From the NCBI RefSeq assembly GCF_007988825.1, contig NZ_BJUW01000006.1, positions 1 through 64,000 on the forward strand: 64,000 nucleotides of DNA. Direction: 5' to 3'. The notes under the pieces were generated by a model that worked only from the letters and a program-made list of their open reading frames with translations, made no database searches and was not told the DNA's origin. Positions 48,901 through 57,365 of the stretch are shown in pieces. A program made the translations under genes and the position numbers. The stretch comes from Microbacterium aerolatum (GTDB lineage: Bacteria > Actinomycetota > Actinomycetes > Actinomycetales > Microbacteriaceae). How positions within the stretch are numbered: the stretch's first letter is position 1; each line of letters begins with the position of its first letter.

Positions 48901-48959
48901 AATGGATCGAGGGGGTCGTGGCTGAGCTGGCCACACGTACCCAGGCTCTCACCCGCTAG
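45909..48959 (+). CDS. Self-contained P450 monooxygenase: P450 - adrenodoxin-reductase-like - flavodoxin fusion
   Basis: ATG 45909 follows AAAGGAGTCG and encodes 1016 residues. Residues 1-400 are a P450: E280-x-x-R283, haem loop FSKGVHVCLG with C351, and an I-helix GGLNEP (N244, E245) in place of the Asp-Thr pair. Residues about 436-860 are an FprA/adrenodoxin-reductase-like domain: FAD loop G441-A-G-P-A-G446, PVPYGLVRFGVAADHQ, and NAD(P) loop G579-H-G-N. Residues 864-1016 are a flavodoxin: YGTESGGAE (867-875), STYGDGE (from 915), FGMGDRSY (from 948). Electrons could pass NAD(P)H to FAD to FMN to haem in one chain. The nearest known parts are XplA (flavodoxin-P450) with its separate reductase XplB, and GcoA (CYP255). 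The substrate is unknown. Confidence 0.93.
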   Translation: MIDARVESAGTPAPVADWVTIADLYRDPFPIYDRLRAEGGVHWVPAVGRYLITSYDAVHTTEFDQETFSANEEGSLQIRAMGHSMLRRDDPEHYAERKAWQPVLRPGVVKRTWTSVFQRNANRYLDELIEKGPGADLIWDFAAPYAAENLREILGFHNATQQDLQRWSQTMISATGNYADDPDVWAEGKRSFDEVDTALDEMLKWHLAHPDHSLISTLLRIPDYQMPIEKIRANIKMTIGGGLNEPRDALGVAAWALLEHPEQRRSVEQDPSLWPTVFDEAIRWIAPIGLYSRQVTRDTVLAGRELPAGAKLGICILSANRDENVWADAAAFDLRREVKPHLSFSKGVHVCLGAWVAKAEVATVGLPALFSRLRGLDLIPQRPAEIGGWVFRGMLSMPITWSEAETAHDGSEVLSRVSGAATVLSGAGESTSPAPTVAIVGAGPAGCFTAQAVRRLMPDAQIDVFDRLPVPYGLVRFGVAADHQGTKSVTRQFDRLFTRENVRFHGNVTIGTDLELDVLRETHDAVVLSTGLREDAELSIPGAAAAGLMGAGRVTRVLNGHPDETDEVRSLGADVVVVGHGNVAVDVVRLLVADHNAFDGSDIDDAVRERMVKDLRVVHIVGRSSPASAKFDPVMVRELAALSGVEHVVHGLEDLETPAGKDARVDAIRDLGARAEPEPRVRVRWWFGLTPAAVREEGGSVQSVQFSNRSGQSVTLRADSVITAVGFTAGDDTPVAAGAHDDGRIMPGLYAAGWLRRGPRGTIPDQRNDARELARLLLDDITSGAVTMNRPGRDALPSVPGVVDFDGWRRIDLRETMGAAPGRVRAKLRTHSELLVTAADLTLVLNDSVSDIDLTSSVLAVPITIAYGTESGGAELVAEDLGRRFGERADVKIADLAEIGPEDIDSSRMLVVVCSTYGDGELPTGVRPLLDALRTERPNLNALTFAVFGMGDRSYAKTYSRGSELLAEALSDLGAMRVGEYGRHDAGGAIDAVEAAAEWIEGVVAELATRTQALTR

Positions 48960-48974
48960 TCGCAGCACGCGTGC

Positions 48975-50444
48975 TCACTCTTGCGGGTCTCCTCGTCGCT
49001 GACGCAGATCTACGATCGCAACGCACAACGCCGTACACAATCCGGCGATGGCGACCATGAGCGCGCCGACGAATGCGTCGTCGTAGCGCTGTTCGCGATC
49101 CGAGGATCTCGCGTCGTGCAGGATTGCGAAGTAGATTGACGTTGCCAGGGCGACGCCGACAGCGTTTCCGATGCGCTGGCCGACCTGGGTTACGGATCCA
49201 GCTACGCCTGCCTGGTTGATGGGAACGTCGCTGAGGGTGAGAGTGAGATTGGGCGCGATCACCAATCCACTGCCGATTCCCGAGATGAAGAGTGTGGCAC
49301 CTAATCCCCAGGGAATGGTGTCGGTGGGAAGGAAACTCACAGCCACAATCGATGACACGAATCCGACGCCGACGACGCAGAGCCCGAAGACCACCACTGC
49401 TCGGCCGTACGCGGCAACCAGGCGCCCGCTCACCCAGGCGGTAACGGTAGCGGATGCGGCAAAAGGTACTGCCACGATTCCTGCCCAAAGAGCCGTCAGC
49501 CCCAAGCCATCCTGCAGATAGAGCATGGCCAGCAGGAAGACGGCGGGCAGAACGGCCAGATATGAGGTCGCCACGAGCAGGCCGTTGCGAAATCCCGTGC
49601 TTCGAAACAGTTCAAGATCGACGGCGGGTGATCGTCCTGCGCTCTTGTAATGTCGTTCCCAGAGCACGAAGGCTACGCCAGCGATAGCGGCGAGACCGAG
49701 CCACATCCAGCGCCACGGATTGTCGCTGGATGCACCTGTCGTCTGGACCAGTGGCAGCATCAGGGCGAGTGTGCTGATGGCGAGCAGGGTGATGCCGGTG
49801 ATGTCGAGGCTGACGGGAAGGCGTTGCAGTCGGTCGCTGCGCGGCAGCAGTCGCAGCGCCAGCAGTATCGCAACTGCTCCCACAGGAACGTTCATCCAGA
49901 ACAGTAGGCGCCAGCCATCGGTGGGCGTTCCAACCTCGACGAGAAGCCCGCCCAGCGCCGGGCCTGCCGCAGTGGCGATACCGGTCATCGCGCCAAAAAT
50001 GCCGAGCGCTTTACCCCGTTCGGTGCCCTGGAACTGGTGCTGGATGATACCGAGCACCTGTGGAGGAAGGAGTCCCCCGGCGAAGCCCTGTAGAACCCGC
50101 GCGAGCACGAGCATTTGCGCATCCGAGGCGAGGGCGCAGAAGATGCTGGTTGCGGTGAACGCGGCAAGTCCGATGACGAACATCAGCTTGCGGGAATGGA
50201 TGTCTCCCAGACGCCCGGCCGGTACGAGAGCGAGACCGTACGCGAGTGCATACGCGGCGACGATCAGCTGCAGCGCGGCGGCATCGGCATCGAGTGAATG
50301 CTCGATTGAAGGCAGCCCCACGTTCACTTTCGACAGATCGAGAACTGTCAGAATCGCGGCAGCGACGCACACCGCGAAGATCCGCCACCGTCCATCATCC
50401 GGGCGATCTGGTCGGCCATCTCGAGAGCTGTGCACGTGCAACAC
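48975..50444 (-). CDS. MFS transporter, DHA2 (EmrB/QacA) type
   Basis: The 489-residue protein has about 14 transmembrane helices and drug:H+ antiporter motifs (LVPAGRLGDIHSRKLMF; VLARVLQGFAGGLLPPQVLGII; GAMTGIATAAGPALGGLLVE; WRLLFWMNVPVG). It probably exports the island's substrate, a product or a toxic analogue. It is convergent with the P450 fusion (15-bp gap) and divergent from the solute-binding gene; an operator-like palindrome (50450-50463) abuts its GTG start. Confidence 0.9.
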   Translation of the reverse strand: MLHVHSSRDGRPDRPDDGRWRIFAVCVAAAILTVLDLSKVNVGLPSIEHSLDADAAALQLIVAAYALAYGLALVPAGRLGDIHSRKLMFVIGLAAFTATSIFCALASDAQMLVLARVLQGFAGGLLPPQVLGIIQHQFQGTERGKALGIFGAMTGIATAAGPALGGLLVEVGTPTDGWRLLFWMNVPVGAVAILLALRLLPRSDRLQRLPVSLDITGITLLAISTLALMLPLVQTTGASSDNPWRWMWLGLAAIAGVAFVLWERHYKSAGRSPAVDLELFRSTGFRNGLLVATSYLAVLPAVFLLAMLYLQDGLGLTALWAGIVAVPFAASATVTAWVSGRLVAAYGRAVVVFGLCVVGVGFVSSIVAVSFLPTDTIPWGLGATLFISGIGSGLVIAPNLTLTLSDVPINQAGVAGSVTQVGQRIGNAVGVALATSIYFAILHDARSSDREQRYDDAFVGALMVAIAGLCTALCVAIVDLRQRRGDPQE

Positions 50445-50449
50445 TCTAA

Positions 50450-50463
50450 TAGTTAGAAAACTA
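50450..50463 (-). promoter_or_regulatory. Operator-like palindrome at the MFS start
   Basis: TAGTT (50450-50454) and AACTA (50459-50463) flank AGAA, forming a palindrome containing TTAGA. It overlaps the presumed -10 region of the MFS gene and shares TTAGA half-sites with the operators at 50536 and 57393. Confidence 0.5.
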
Positions 50464-50508
50464 GCTGTTGTCCAAATCGAGTGTTCGGACGACGTGTTCG
50501 ATTCGTGT

Positions 50509-50547
50509 TTGACATGCGGTCCGAAACGTAGTTAGTTAGAAGTCTAA
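50509..50547 (+). promoter_or_regulatory. Promoter and MarR-type operator of the first solute-binding gene
   Basis: TTGACA (50509-50514), 17 bp, then TTAGTT (50532-50537) overlapping TTAGA-N2-TCTAA (50536-50547). The same layout with the same spacing occurs at 57366-57404, so the module is duplicated. Confidence 0.75.
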
Positions 50548-50592
50548 GCGATCACGCAGAGCTGCGATGAAGCTGCGCGAATGGAGAAGTCA

Positions 50593-52131
50593 GTGAAGAC
50601 TAAGTATGCAAAAGTCGCCGCCGTCGCCACGGCTGCAGTAGTCAGCCTCGTCATCTCGGGCTGCTCGCCGAGTTCCGGGGGTTCACCGGGAGACGAGACC
50701 GCGCCCACCGAGCTGATCTACGGTCTCCAGCAGTCACCCGTCGGCGGTTTCGACCCGGGTAACTGGGCGTACACCACATACGCTCCGATCGAACAGGCCG
50801 CATACGAAACTCTCCTTCATGCGAACACCGACGGTGGTTTCGACCCCGCACTCGCCACCGAGTGGGGATGGGAGAGTCCTGAGCTGTTCACCCTTTCGCT
50901 GCGCGAGGGTGCCACCTTCACCGACGGCGAGGTGTTCGACGCCGAGGCTGTCAAGACAAACCTCGAGCATTACAAGGTGGCGCAGGGTCGTTCGGCGGCG
51001 CAGCTTCAGCCGATCGAATCCGTCGAAGTTGTCGGCGAGTACGAGATCGCCATCCACCTGGCTGAACCGCAGCCGGATATGCCGCTCATTCTGTCGCAGA
51101 ACATGGGGATGATGATCAGTCCCGCTGCCATCGCATCTCCGGATCAGCTCCTCACCGAACCTGTGGGAGCGGGCCCGTACATCCTCGATGCTGCAAGGTC
51201 AGTGACAGACGATACGTACACGTTCACCAAGAACCCGCACTACTGGAATGCAGACGCGATCGAGTTCGACACGATGGTGTTCAAGATCTTCTCGGACGGT
51301 CAGGCGGCTTTCAACGCTCTGCAGTCCGGTCAGGTGGATCTGACTTTCGGCACCTCGGAGAACCTCGAAGCGGCCACTGGGACCGGGCTCAGCATCGATG
51401 AGGCACCGGGAACGCTCGTGAACATCCAGATCGTGGATATGGCCGGAGACGAAGTTCCGGCACTCGGCGATGTGCGTGTGCGCCAGGCCCTGAACTACGC
51501 GATTGACCGCGACGCGATCGTCGAGAGCCTGCAGCCGGGACGCGCGACGCCGCAGGTATGGCACTCCGCGGGTGAGGCGTACGATCCGTCGCTGGAGGAC
51601 TATTACCCCTATGACCCCGAAGAGGCCAAGCGGCTGTTGAAAGAGGCCGGGTATGAAGATGGATTCACCTTCAAGATGAACAACCACCCGCTCATGCAAA
51701 CCGTAGCGCAGGCCATTGCCGGCTACCTGGCTGATGTGGGTGTGACGCTGGAGATCATCGTGCAGCCAACGGTGGCTGAGTTCGTGTCAGATGGGATCGC
51801 AGGGACATACCCGACGATCCTCGCACCGAACGTTTCGCAGAGTGCGTCGATCGATATCCAGAACCTCCTGCTTCCCGATGGCGGAAAGAACTCGCGCGGC
51901 AGTGAGGACCCCGAGATCACGCGTCTCTATGACGTAGCCGCCTCGATGTCGCCGGAAGATCGTGCGAGCGAATATCACAAGATCGCTCAGATCGTCCTTG
52001 ATGACGCCTGGTTCGTCGGTATCGCCCAGGCCACGAGCTACACCTTCTACAACGGCGACGAGGTCGAGGGATTGCAGACTCCGGTCGGTCACATCATCCC
52101 GATGATCTACGGCCTCGGGCCGGTCAATTAA
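50593..52131 (+). CDS. ABC transporter solute-binding lipoprotein, family 5 (SBP1)
   Basis: The 512-residue protein starts best at GTG 50593, which has GGAGAAG just upstream; an ATG four codons earlier is the alternative. It has a lipoprotein signal (VVSLVISGC, Cys 24) and family-5 signatures (YETLLHANTDGGFDPALATEWGW, SLREGATFTDGEVFDAEAVKTNLEHY, VRQALNYAIDRDAIVE). Family 5 binds peptides, nickel, opines and other small molecules. A dehydrogenase, aldehyde dehydrogenase and DUF3237 follow; the permeases are at 59-62 kb. It is paralogous to SBP2. Confidence 0.92.
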   Translation: MKTKYAKVAAVATAAVVSLVISGCSPSSGGSPGDETAPTELIYGLQQSPVGGFDPGNWAYTTYAPIEQAAYETLLHANTDGGFDPALATEWGWESPELFTLSLREGATFTDGEVFDAEAVKTNLEHYKVAQGRSAAQLQPIESVEVVGEYEIAIHLAEPQPDMPLILSQNMGMMISPAAIASPDQLLTEPVGAGPYILDAARSVTDDTYTFTKNPHYWNADAIEFDTMVFKIFSDGQAAFNALQSGQVDLTFGTSENLEAATGTGLSIDEAPGTLVNIQIVDMAGDEVPALGDVRVRQALNYAIDRDAIVESLQPGRATPQVWHSAGEAYDPSLEDYYPYDPEEAKRLLKEAGYEDGFTFKMNNHPLMQTVAQAIAGYLADVGVTLEIIVQPTVAEFVSDGIAGTYPTILAPNVSQSASIDIQNLLLPDGGKNSRGSEDPEITRLYDVAASMSPEDRASEYHKIAQIVLDDAWFVGIAQATSYTFYNGDEVEGLQTPVGHIIPMIYGLGPVN

Positions 52132-52203
52132 TCTCCGCCCGAGAACAGATTCGAATCAGCGGTCACGCTGGTTGCACCGTTCAGAACGAGAAAGAGGATT
52201 GAA

Positions 52204-53106
52204 ATGAGAATTGCGTGGATCGGACTCGGCAACATGGGCAGCCCCATGTCGGCCAACTTGGCCGCCGCCGGTCATGAGGTCGTCGGGTTCGACGTCAGCG
52301 AGGCGGCGATGAGCGCTGCCGCGGAGAGAGGTGTGGCTCGCACCGCTTCGGTGGCGGATGCTGTTCGCGACGCCGACATCATCTTCACGATGCTGCCCAA
52401 CGGCAAGCTCGTGCTCGACGTTGCCGATGGTCCGGAGGGTGTGCTTGCCAACGCTGGCAAGGATGCGATCTTCATCGACAGCTCCACAATCGATGTCGAA
52501 ACCACCACCCGGCTCAGCGATCTGAGCAAGGATCGAGGTTTGCGATTCGTCGACGCGCCTGTCTCCGGCGGCGTCCCCGGCGCGGTCGCCGGAAGCCTGA
52601 CTTTCATGATCGGCGGAGCGGAGGAAGATATCGCGAGCATTCGCCCCATCATCGAAGTGCTGGCAGGGCGCATCTTCCACATCGGCCCCGTGGGCCAGGG
52701 GCAGGCGGCGAAGATCGTCAACAACACCATCGCCGGCATGAATCTCGCCGCCATGTGCGAGGGCGCGGTGCTCGCCGAGCGTCTGGGAATCAACGCCAAA
52801 ACGTTCCACGATCTGGCCACCGTCTCCACTGGCGACAGCTGGGCACTTCGGATGACGTATCCGATCGCCGGTGTCGTTGAAGGCGCTGCCGTGAACAACG
52901 ACTTCAAGCCGGGTTTCGCCGCGAGCCTTATGGCGAAAGACGTCGGCCTCGGTGTGACGGCGGCAAGCGCCGTCGGGCTCGATGTTCCATTGGCTGAAGT
53001 CGCACTTGCCCAGCTGAATGAACTGCTCACTCGCGGAATGGGGCATCTGGACTGCTCTGCACTCGTCAAAGTCGTCGAAGGAAGCATTGACGCCGAATCT
53101 GCGTGA
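52204..53106 (+). CDS. NAD(P)-dependent oxidoreductase, 3-hydroxyisobutyrate dehydrogenase family
   Basis: The 300-residue protein has the Rossmann motif GLGNMGSPMSANLAAAGHEV (residues about 7-26), FVDAPVSGGVPGAVAGSLTFMIGG and the catalytic K170 in KIVNNTIAGMN. These enzymes oxidise a beta-hydroxyacid to a semialdehyde or ketone. It precedes an aldehyde dehydrogenase, which suggests the two act in series (alcohol to aldehyde to acid). AGAGGATTGAA lies before the ATG. Confidence 0.92.
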   Translation: MRIAWIGLGNMGSPMSANLAAAGHEVVGFDVSEAAMSAAAERGVARTASVADAVRDADIIFTMLPNGKLVLDVADGPEGVLANAGKDAIFIDSSTIDVETTTRLSDLSKDRGLRFVDAPVSGGVPGAVAGSLTFMIGGAEEDIASIRPIIEVLAGRIFHIGPVGQGQAAKIVNNTIAGMNLAAMCEGAVLAERLGINAKTFHDLATVSTGDSWALRMTYPIAGVVEGAAVNNDFKPGFAASLMAKDVGLGVTAASAVGLDVPLAEVALAQLNELLTRGMGHLDCSALVKVVEGSIDAESA

Positions 53107-53148
53107 CCCACTCCCCAACTTCCCCCTTATTGAAAAGGAGATCCACTT

Positions 53149-54630
53149 ATGAGCCATGCACCTTTGCCCTTTGAGGGCACTGTCCCTGACATCCCCTTCC
53201 TGATCGGCGGTTCGCGTACCGGCAGTGACTCGGACGAGTGGATCGAAGTGCACAGCCCTGGCCATAAGGGAACTGTGCTCGCGCGTGTTCCACGAGGCAA
53301 TGCCGTTGACGCTGACCGTGCGGTTGCCGCCGCGCGTGCGGCATTCCCCGAGTGGAGCGGTCGTCACTTCAACGATCGTTCCCGCCCGCTGCTGGCCATT
53401 GCGGACGCACTGCAGGCTGCGGCTGAGGAGCTGGCCGTGCTCGTGTCGTGGGAGACCGGAAATGCACTGCGCACCCAGTCTCGCGGTGAAGCGATGGCGC
53501 TGGCGGCGATCACCCGCTATTACGCCGGTGTCGCCGGTGAATTCAAGGGGTTGACCCTTCCTGCAGGTGCCGGTCAGCTCAGCTACACCCAGCGCGAGCC
53601 GCTCGGTGTGGTGGCCGCGATCATTCCGTGGAACTCGCCGCTGATCATCGCGATCGTCAAGATCGTCTCGGCAATCGTGGCGGGCAACACCCTCGTGCTC
53701 AAGACGGCCGAGGATGCACCGCTTGCTGTGTTGCGTCTTGGTGAGATCGTCGCTGAGCACCTGCCTGCCGGAGTGGTCAACGTCGTCAGCGGCTACGGCG
53801 CCGAGATCGGTGAGGCACTCGTGCAGCACCCGGGTGTGGCGAAGGTGTCGTTCACAGGGTCCTCGGCTGTCGGTACGCACATTGCGGAAGCGGCCGGAAG
53901 TCGCCTGGCGCACTACTCGCTTGAGCTCGGCGGCAAGAGCCCGAACATTGTCTTCCCGGATGCCGTGAACGATGAGACTCTCAACGGCATCCTCGGAGCG
54001 ATGCGCTTCACCCGTCAGGGCCAGAGCTGCACTGCGGGTTCGCGACTCCTTGTGCACGAGTCTGTGTACGACGATGTAATGAACGGACTCGTCGACAGGG
54101 TGAGCGCACTGAAGGTCGGCGATCCTCTCGATGAGGCGACGGACATGGGCGCGATCATCAATAAGAAGCAGTTCGATCGCGTTCTCTCCTATATGGATGA
54201 GGGCAACGCGCAGAAGGGCATCCAAGTGCCGCTGCGCGGTGAGGCGGTTTCGCCGGGAGGGCAGGAGGGCTTCTACCTCTCCCCGACGATCTTCGGCGCA
54301 GTCGACAACTCTTGGCGCATCGCGCAGGAGGAGATCTTCGGCCCTGTGCTGGTGGCTATTCCGTGGAAGGACCGCGAGGATGCGATCAGACTTGCCAACG
54401 AAACTCACTACGGACTCGCCGCCTACATTTGGACGCAGAACCTGGATGACGCAGTTCAGACAGCCAACCGTATCGATGCGGGATGGATCCAGGTCAATCA
54501 GGGTGGTGGCCAGATGCTCGGCCAGACCTATGGCGGATACAAGAACAGCGGCATCGGCCGGGAGAACTCGCTTGAGGGCACTATCGAAGCGTTCACTCAG
54601 GTGAAGCAGATCAACATCAAGCTCGGTTGA
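53149..54630 (+). CDS. Aldehyde dehydrogenase family protein
   Basis: The 493-residue protein has the catalytic pair E259 (LELGGKSPN) and C294 (QGQSCTAGSR), the NAD site (IIPWNSPL; FTGSSAVGTHI) and QEEIFGPVL. It oxidises an aldehyde to the acid. AAAAGGAGATC lies upstream of the ATG. It is 42 bp after the dehydrogenase, so the operon is SBP1-dehydrogenase-ALDH-DUF3237. Confidence 0.95.
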   Translation: MSHAPLPFEGTVPDIPFLIGGSRTGSDSDEWIEVHSPGHKGTVLARVPRGNAVDADRAVAAARAAFPEWSGRHFNDRSRPLLAIADALQAAAEELAVLVSWETGNALRTQSRGEAMALAAITRYYAGVAGEFKGLTLPAGAGQLSYTQREPLGVVAAIIPWNSPLIIAIVKIVSAIVAGNTLVLKTAEDAPLAVLRLGEIVAEHLPAGVVNVVSGYGAEIGEALVQHPGVAKVSFTGSSAVGTHIAEAAGSRLAHYSLELGGKSPNIVFPDAVNDETLNGILGAMRFTRQGQSCTAGSRLLVHESVYDDVMNGLVDRVSALKVGDPLDEATDMGAIINKKQFDRVLSYMDEGNAQKGIQVPLRGEAVSPGGQEGFYLSPTIFGAVDNSWRIAQEEIFGPVLVAIPWKDREDAIRLANETHYGLAAYIWTQNLDDAVQTANRIDAGWIQVNQGGGQMLGQTYGGYKNSGIGRENSLEGTIEAFTQVKQINIKLG

Positions 54631-54668
54631 TCGAGCTTTCTCACGTCAACGCGAACACAAAGGAAATC

Positions 54669-55169
54669 ATGAGCGAAGTATCTTCATTGGCCGCAGATAT
54701 GCCATCGCCCACGCTCGACCACGTCTTAACGATCACGCTCCAGTTCGACAACCGCTTCAAGACTCCGATGATGTTGGGTGGAGCCCAGCACGGCTGGATC
54801 AGCGTCACCGGCGGCAGCTTCGAAGGGCCATTGCTTCGCGGCAAGGTCCTTCCGGGAGGCGGCGACCCATCGTTGACGCGCCCCGATGGTCTTGTCGTGG
54901 TGGGGGCGCGCTACATCCTGCAGGAAGATGACGGCACGATGATCTCGCTGTACAACCCTGGAATTCGTGACGGTTCTCCCCAGGTCAAGGCCGGAGTCGA
55001 CCCGGCACTGGTCATCGACACCGAGGCGTTCGATCTTCGCACGTCACCGGTGTTCGATACGCCTGCCGGCAAGCATGACTGGCTGACGCGCAGCACGTTC
55101 GTCGGCGTCGGACGAAAGCTGCCCGATGGCAACGGAAACCGCATTCACTATTTCAAGGTGAACGCGTAA
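54669..55169 (+). CDS. DUF3237 domain-containing protein
   Basis: The 166-residue protein has the DUF3237 pattern: LTITLQFDNRF, LGGAQHGWISVTGGSFEGPLLRGKVLPGGGDPSLTRPDG, and FVGVGRKLPDGNGNRIHYFKV. The fold is a beta-barrel of unknown activity that often appears in catabolic clusters. ATG 54669 follows AAAGGAAATC; an earlier in-frame start would overlap the ALDH gene. It is last in its operon. Confidence 0.85.
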   Translation: MSEVSSLAADMPSPTLDHVLTITLQFDNRFKTPMMLGGAQHGWISVTGGSFEGPLLRGKVLPGGGDPSLTRPDGLVVVGARYILQEDDGTMISLYNPGIRDGSPQVKAGVDPALVIDTEAFDLRTSPVFDTPAGKHDWLTRSTFVGVGRKLPDGNGNRIHYFKVNA

Positions 55170-55189
55170 CAGAACCCGTTCACCTGCGA

Positions 55190-55216
55190 GGCCCCGCGGC
55201 GCTGCGCCGCGTGGCC
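55190..55216. terminator. GC-rich hairpin between convergent operons
   Basis: CGCGGCG/CGCCGCG plus GGCC/GGCC (one mismatch between) around a 3-nt loop, 20 bp after the DUF3237 stop. There is no T-run. Confidence 0.5.
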
Positions 55217-55278
55217 CGCAGGCGATCACGGAGGGTAGCGAGCGCGCCAGCAGTGACCGGTCGGCGTTCTTCGACGCG

Positions 55279-56679
55279 TCAGCTGTCGGCGCGGAGTGCG
55301 ACCAGCAAAGAGTGGGCATCCGGTTCCTGTTCGAAGTTCATCACGAGATCCACAAACGCGGCGATGTCGCGCGGCGGATGCAGAGCAAGCTCTGCGCAGG
55401 CACGGAACTTGGCGATGAGCTCGGCGTCATCCATAGGGCGGGTCGAGCCGCCACGAGGTTCTTCGACATCGGCGCGAAGCACGGTGCCATCCGCAAGCGT
55501 GATTTTCACGCCGCCGTTCATCGCGGAGCGCATGTCCAATGAGCGATCCACACCCACGCGGATCCGTTCGGCGAGCCGAATGGTTTGCTCATCTGCCAGT
55601 GCCCACTCGTCGAACTGCTTGAGAGTAAGTTCGCCGCTACGCACCGTCGCAGCCAAAACGAACGGGATCGAGAATTTCGCGGCGCTTGCCGTTGTCGGCC
55701 GTGATTTCTCTGCGGTCGGTTCGCACAGGCTCTGGTAGAACGGGCTGACGCGAATCTCGATGTCGGAGATCTCGTCGGCAGAGAACAGCGGGTCCTGCAT
55801 GATCTGCAGCGCACAGTCCACGAAGGCATGGGTTCCGCGACATGATGGCCACGGCTTGAAGCTGACGGCGGTGTTCTCCCAGCGTGTCTCGAGATCACCG
55901 GTGAGTGCCGCGGCATCAACGGATCCGCCCCCGTACAGCCCATAGATGCCGTACGGGCCGTCGAAGACTCGGGAGAATCCAATGAGTCCATCTCTTGCCA
56001 GGGATGCCCCGACCACACCGGCGTGCGCATTGAACGCCTCTCGGATAGTGCGGTAGTCGCTGTCCGCCTGGTCTTTGGCGGCGGCAGAGCTTGTGGACTG
56101 GCTGAAGGCGAACGACAGGGCCTGCTCGACCTGTGCGCTCGTGGCGCCATAGACGCGTGAAGCGGTGGCCGCTGCGGCCAGCGAGTTCAGGATCGGGTGC
56201 AGAAACCATCCGTCGGTCTCGGAGTTGTTCGTGAAGCCAAGAGACACCCGGCACACGAGATTGGCCCCATGGGCGAGACTGGCGAGAAGCTCTCGTCCGG
56301 CGATCTTATCAATACGGTTCATGGCGGACAGCGCGGCAGGAATCGCTGCGGCATAGGGATGTACGATGGCCGCGTCATGGGTGTCTTCGAAATCCAGTGC
56401 GTGCGCGAGCGCACCGTTCACTGTGGCGGCCAGCGTCGGCGCGGTATCGAATCCGCAGCCGATGACGGGCGTTCCTCCACGCGTGTGTCCTTCACGAGCG
56501 AGCCCGATGAAGGGCTCCACCTGCCGTGCGAGGCTGCTGGCGGCGAGTGAGACACCTATGCCATCGAGCAGGCTGCGTTTCGCAGCATGGATGACGGCCG
56601 CGGGTGTATCAGCAGTGGGGAACTCTGCGACGTGTGACGAGAGACGCCGGGTGTGGCTGGCGGAGGAGCCGATTGTCAT
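55279..56679 (-). CDS. MmgE/PrpD family protein
   Basis: The 466-residue protein has the MmgE/PrpD layout: KRSLLDGIGVSLAASSL, GALAHALDFEDTHDAAIVHPYAAAIPAAL, SRVYGATSAQVEQAL, FKPWPSCRGTHAFVDCALQI. Members include 2-methylcitrate dehydratase, cis-aconitate decarboxylase and many uncharacterised lyases or isomerases. It overlaps the MarR gene by 4 nt (ATGA, 56676-56679), so both are made from one mRNA. The substrate is unknown. Confidence 0.9.
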   Translation of the reverse strand: MTIGSSASHTRRLSSHVAEFPTADTPAAVIHAAKRSLLDGIGVSLAASSLARQVEPFIGLAREGHTRGGTPVIGCGFDTAPTLAATVNGALAHALDFEDTHDAAIVHPYAAAIPAALSAMNRIDKIAGRELLASLAHGANLVCRVSLGFTNNSETDGWFLHPILNSLAAAATASRVYGATSAQVEQALSFAFSQSTSSAAAKDQADSDYRTIREAFNAHAGVVGASLARDGLIGFSRVFDGPYGIYGLYGGGSVDAAALTGDLETRWENTAVSFKPWPSCRGTHAFVDCALQIMQDPLFSADEISDIEIRVSPFYQSLCEPTAEKSRPTTASAAKFSIPFVLAATVRSGELTLKQFDEWALADEQTIRLAERIRVGVDRSLDMRSAMNGGVKITLADGTVLRADVEEPRGGSTRPMDDAELIAKFRACAELALHPPRDIAAFVDLVMNFEQEPDAHSLLVALRADS

Positions 56680-57278
56680 TGCGCATCGTCGGGCGTCGGT
56701 TGTGTTCGCCGCGCACGCGGTGCCTTGGGCATGATCGGCGTGATGGGGGCCGGCTCCGCCTGCGGGGCTTCCGCGTTGAGAACGCGGTGCAGGAGAGAGG
56801 CGAGATGCTTCTTTTCTTCTTGAGTGAACAGGGTTGCCCATTCGGCAGCGCGTTCATTGTTGCGGATGAAGAGCTCGGCGACTGCCTGTTCGCCCTTTGG
56901 GGTGAGCGAGAGCGTGATGCCTCGGCCGTCGTTCTCATTGCGCGTGCGAAGGATCATGCCGTAGCGCTCCAGCGTATTGAGCACGCTGGATGCGCTCGCC
57001 GAAGAGATGCTCGACAGTCGAGCGACTTGGCGAGGAGACGTCGTGCCAGCGGAGCGGATCACGAAAAGCACGCGGAATGACGCCCATGTCATCCCGGCCG
57101 GGCGGTGAACGTGATTCTCGAGATCCTGTTGGAGGCGGTTGCCGGCTCTCACCAGGGTGAGGCCGAACTCCATCGCTTCAAGATCGGCATCCGGCTGCAT
57201 TTCAACGCTCGCTTGACGCGTGAGTTCATCGAATGACTTGGCGTCAACGGCATCATTTTCAGTTTCCTGAGCGGTCAT
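56676..57278 (-). CDS. MarR family transcriptional regulator
   Basis: The 200-residue regulator has the MarR winged helix: RPAGMTWASFRVLFVIRSAGTTSPRQVARLSSISSASASSVLNTLERYGMILRTRNENDGRGITLSLTPKGE. It has a long N-terminal and a Pro/Arg-rich C-terminal extension. It is divergent from the SBP2-ABC operon and precedes MmgE/PrpD. The TTAGA-N2-TCTA sites at 57393 and 50536 are its probable operators. Confidence 0.93.
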   Translation of the reverse strand: MTAQETENDAVDAKSFDELTRQASVEMQPDADLEAMEFGLTLVRAGNRLQQDLENHVHRPAGMTWASFRVLFVIRSAGTTSPRQVARLSSISSASASSVLNTLERYGMILRTRNENDGRGITLSLTPKGEQAVAELFIRNNERAAEWATLFTQEEKKHLASLLHRVLNAEAPQAEPAPITPIMPKAPRARRTQPTPDDAQ

Positions 57279-57365
57279 CTCTCACACATTAGGTCGAAGG
57301 TGAACGAGCGAAGCGCTTCGGCGCGCGGTGCCGCAGAGTCGCGGATTCCGGGAACCGAATCGTCC

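Noticed and set aside
45909-48959. Identity with XplA (RDX-degrading P450)
   Set aside because: XplA has an N-terminal flavodoxin and no fused reductase; here the P450 is first and the I-helix is CYP255-like, so only the type of redox partners is shared.
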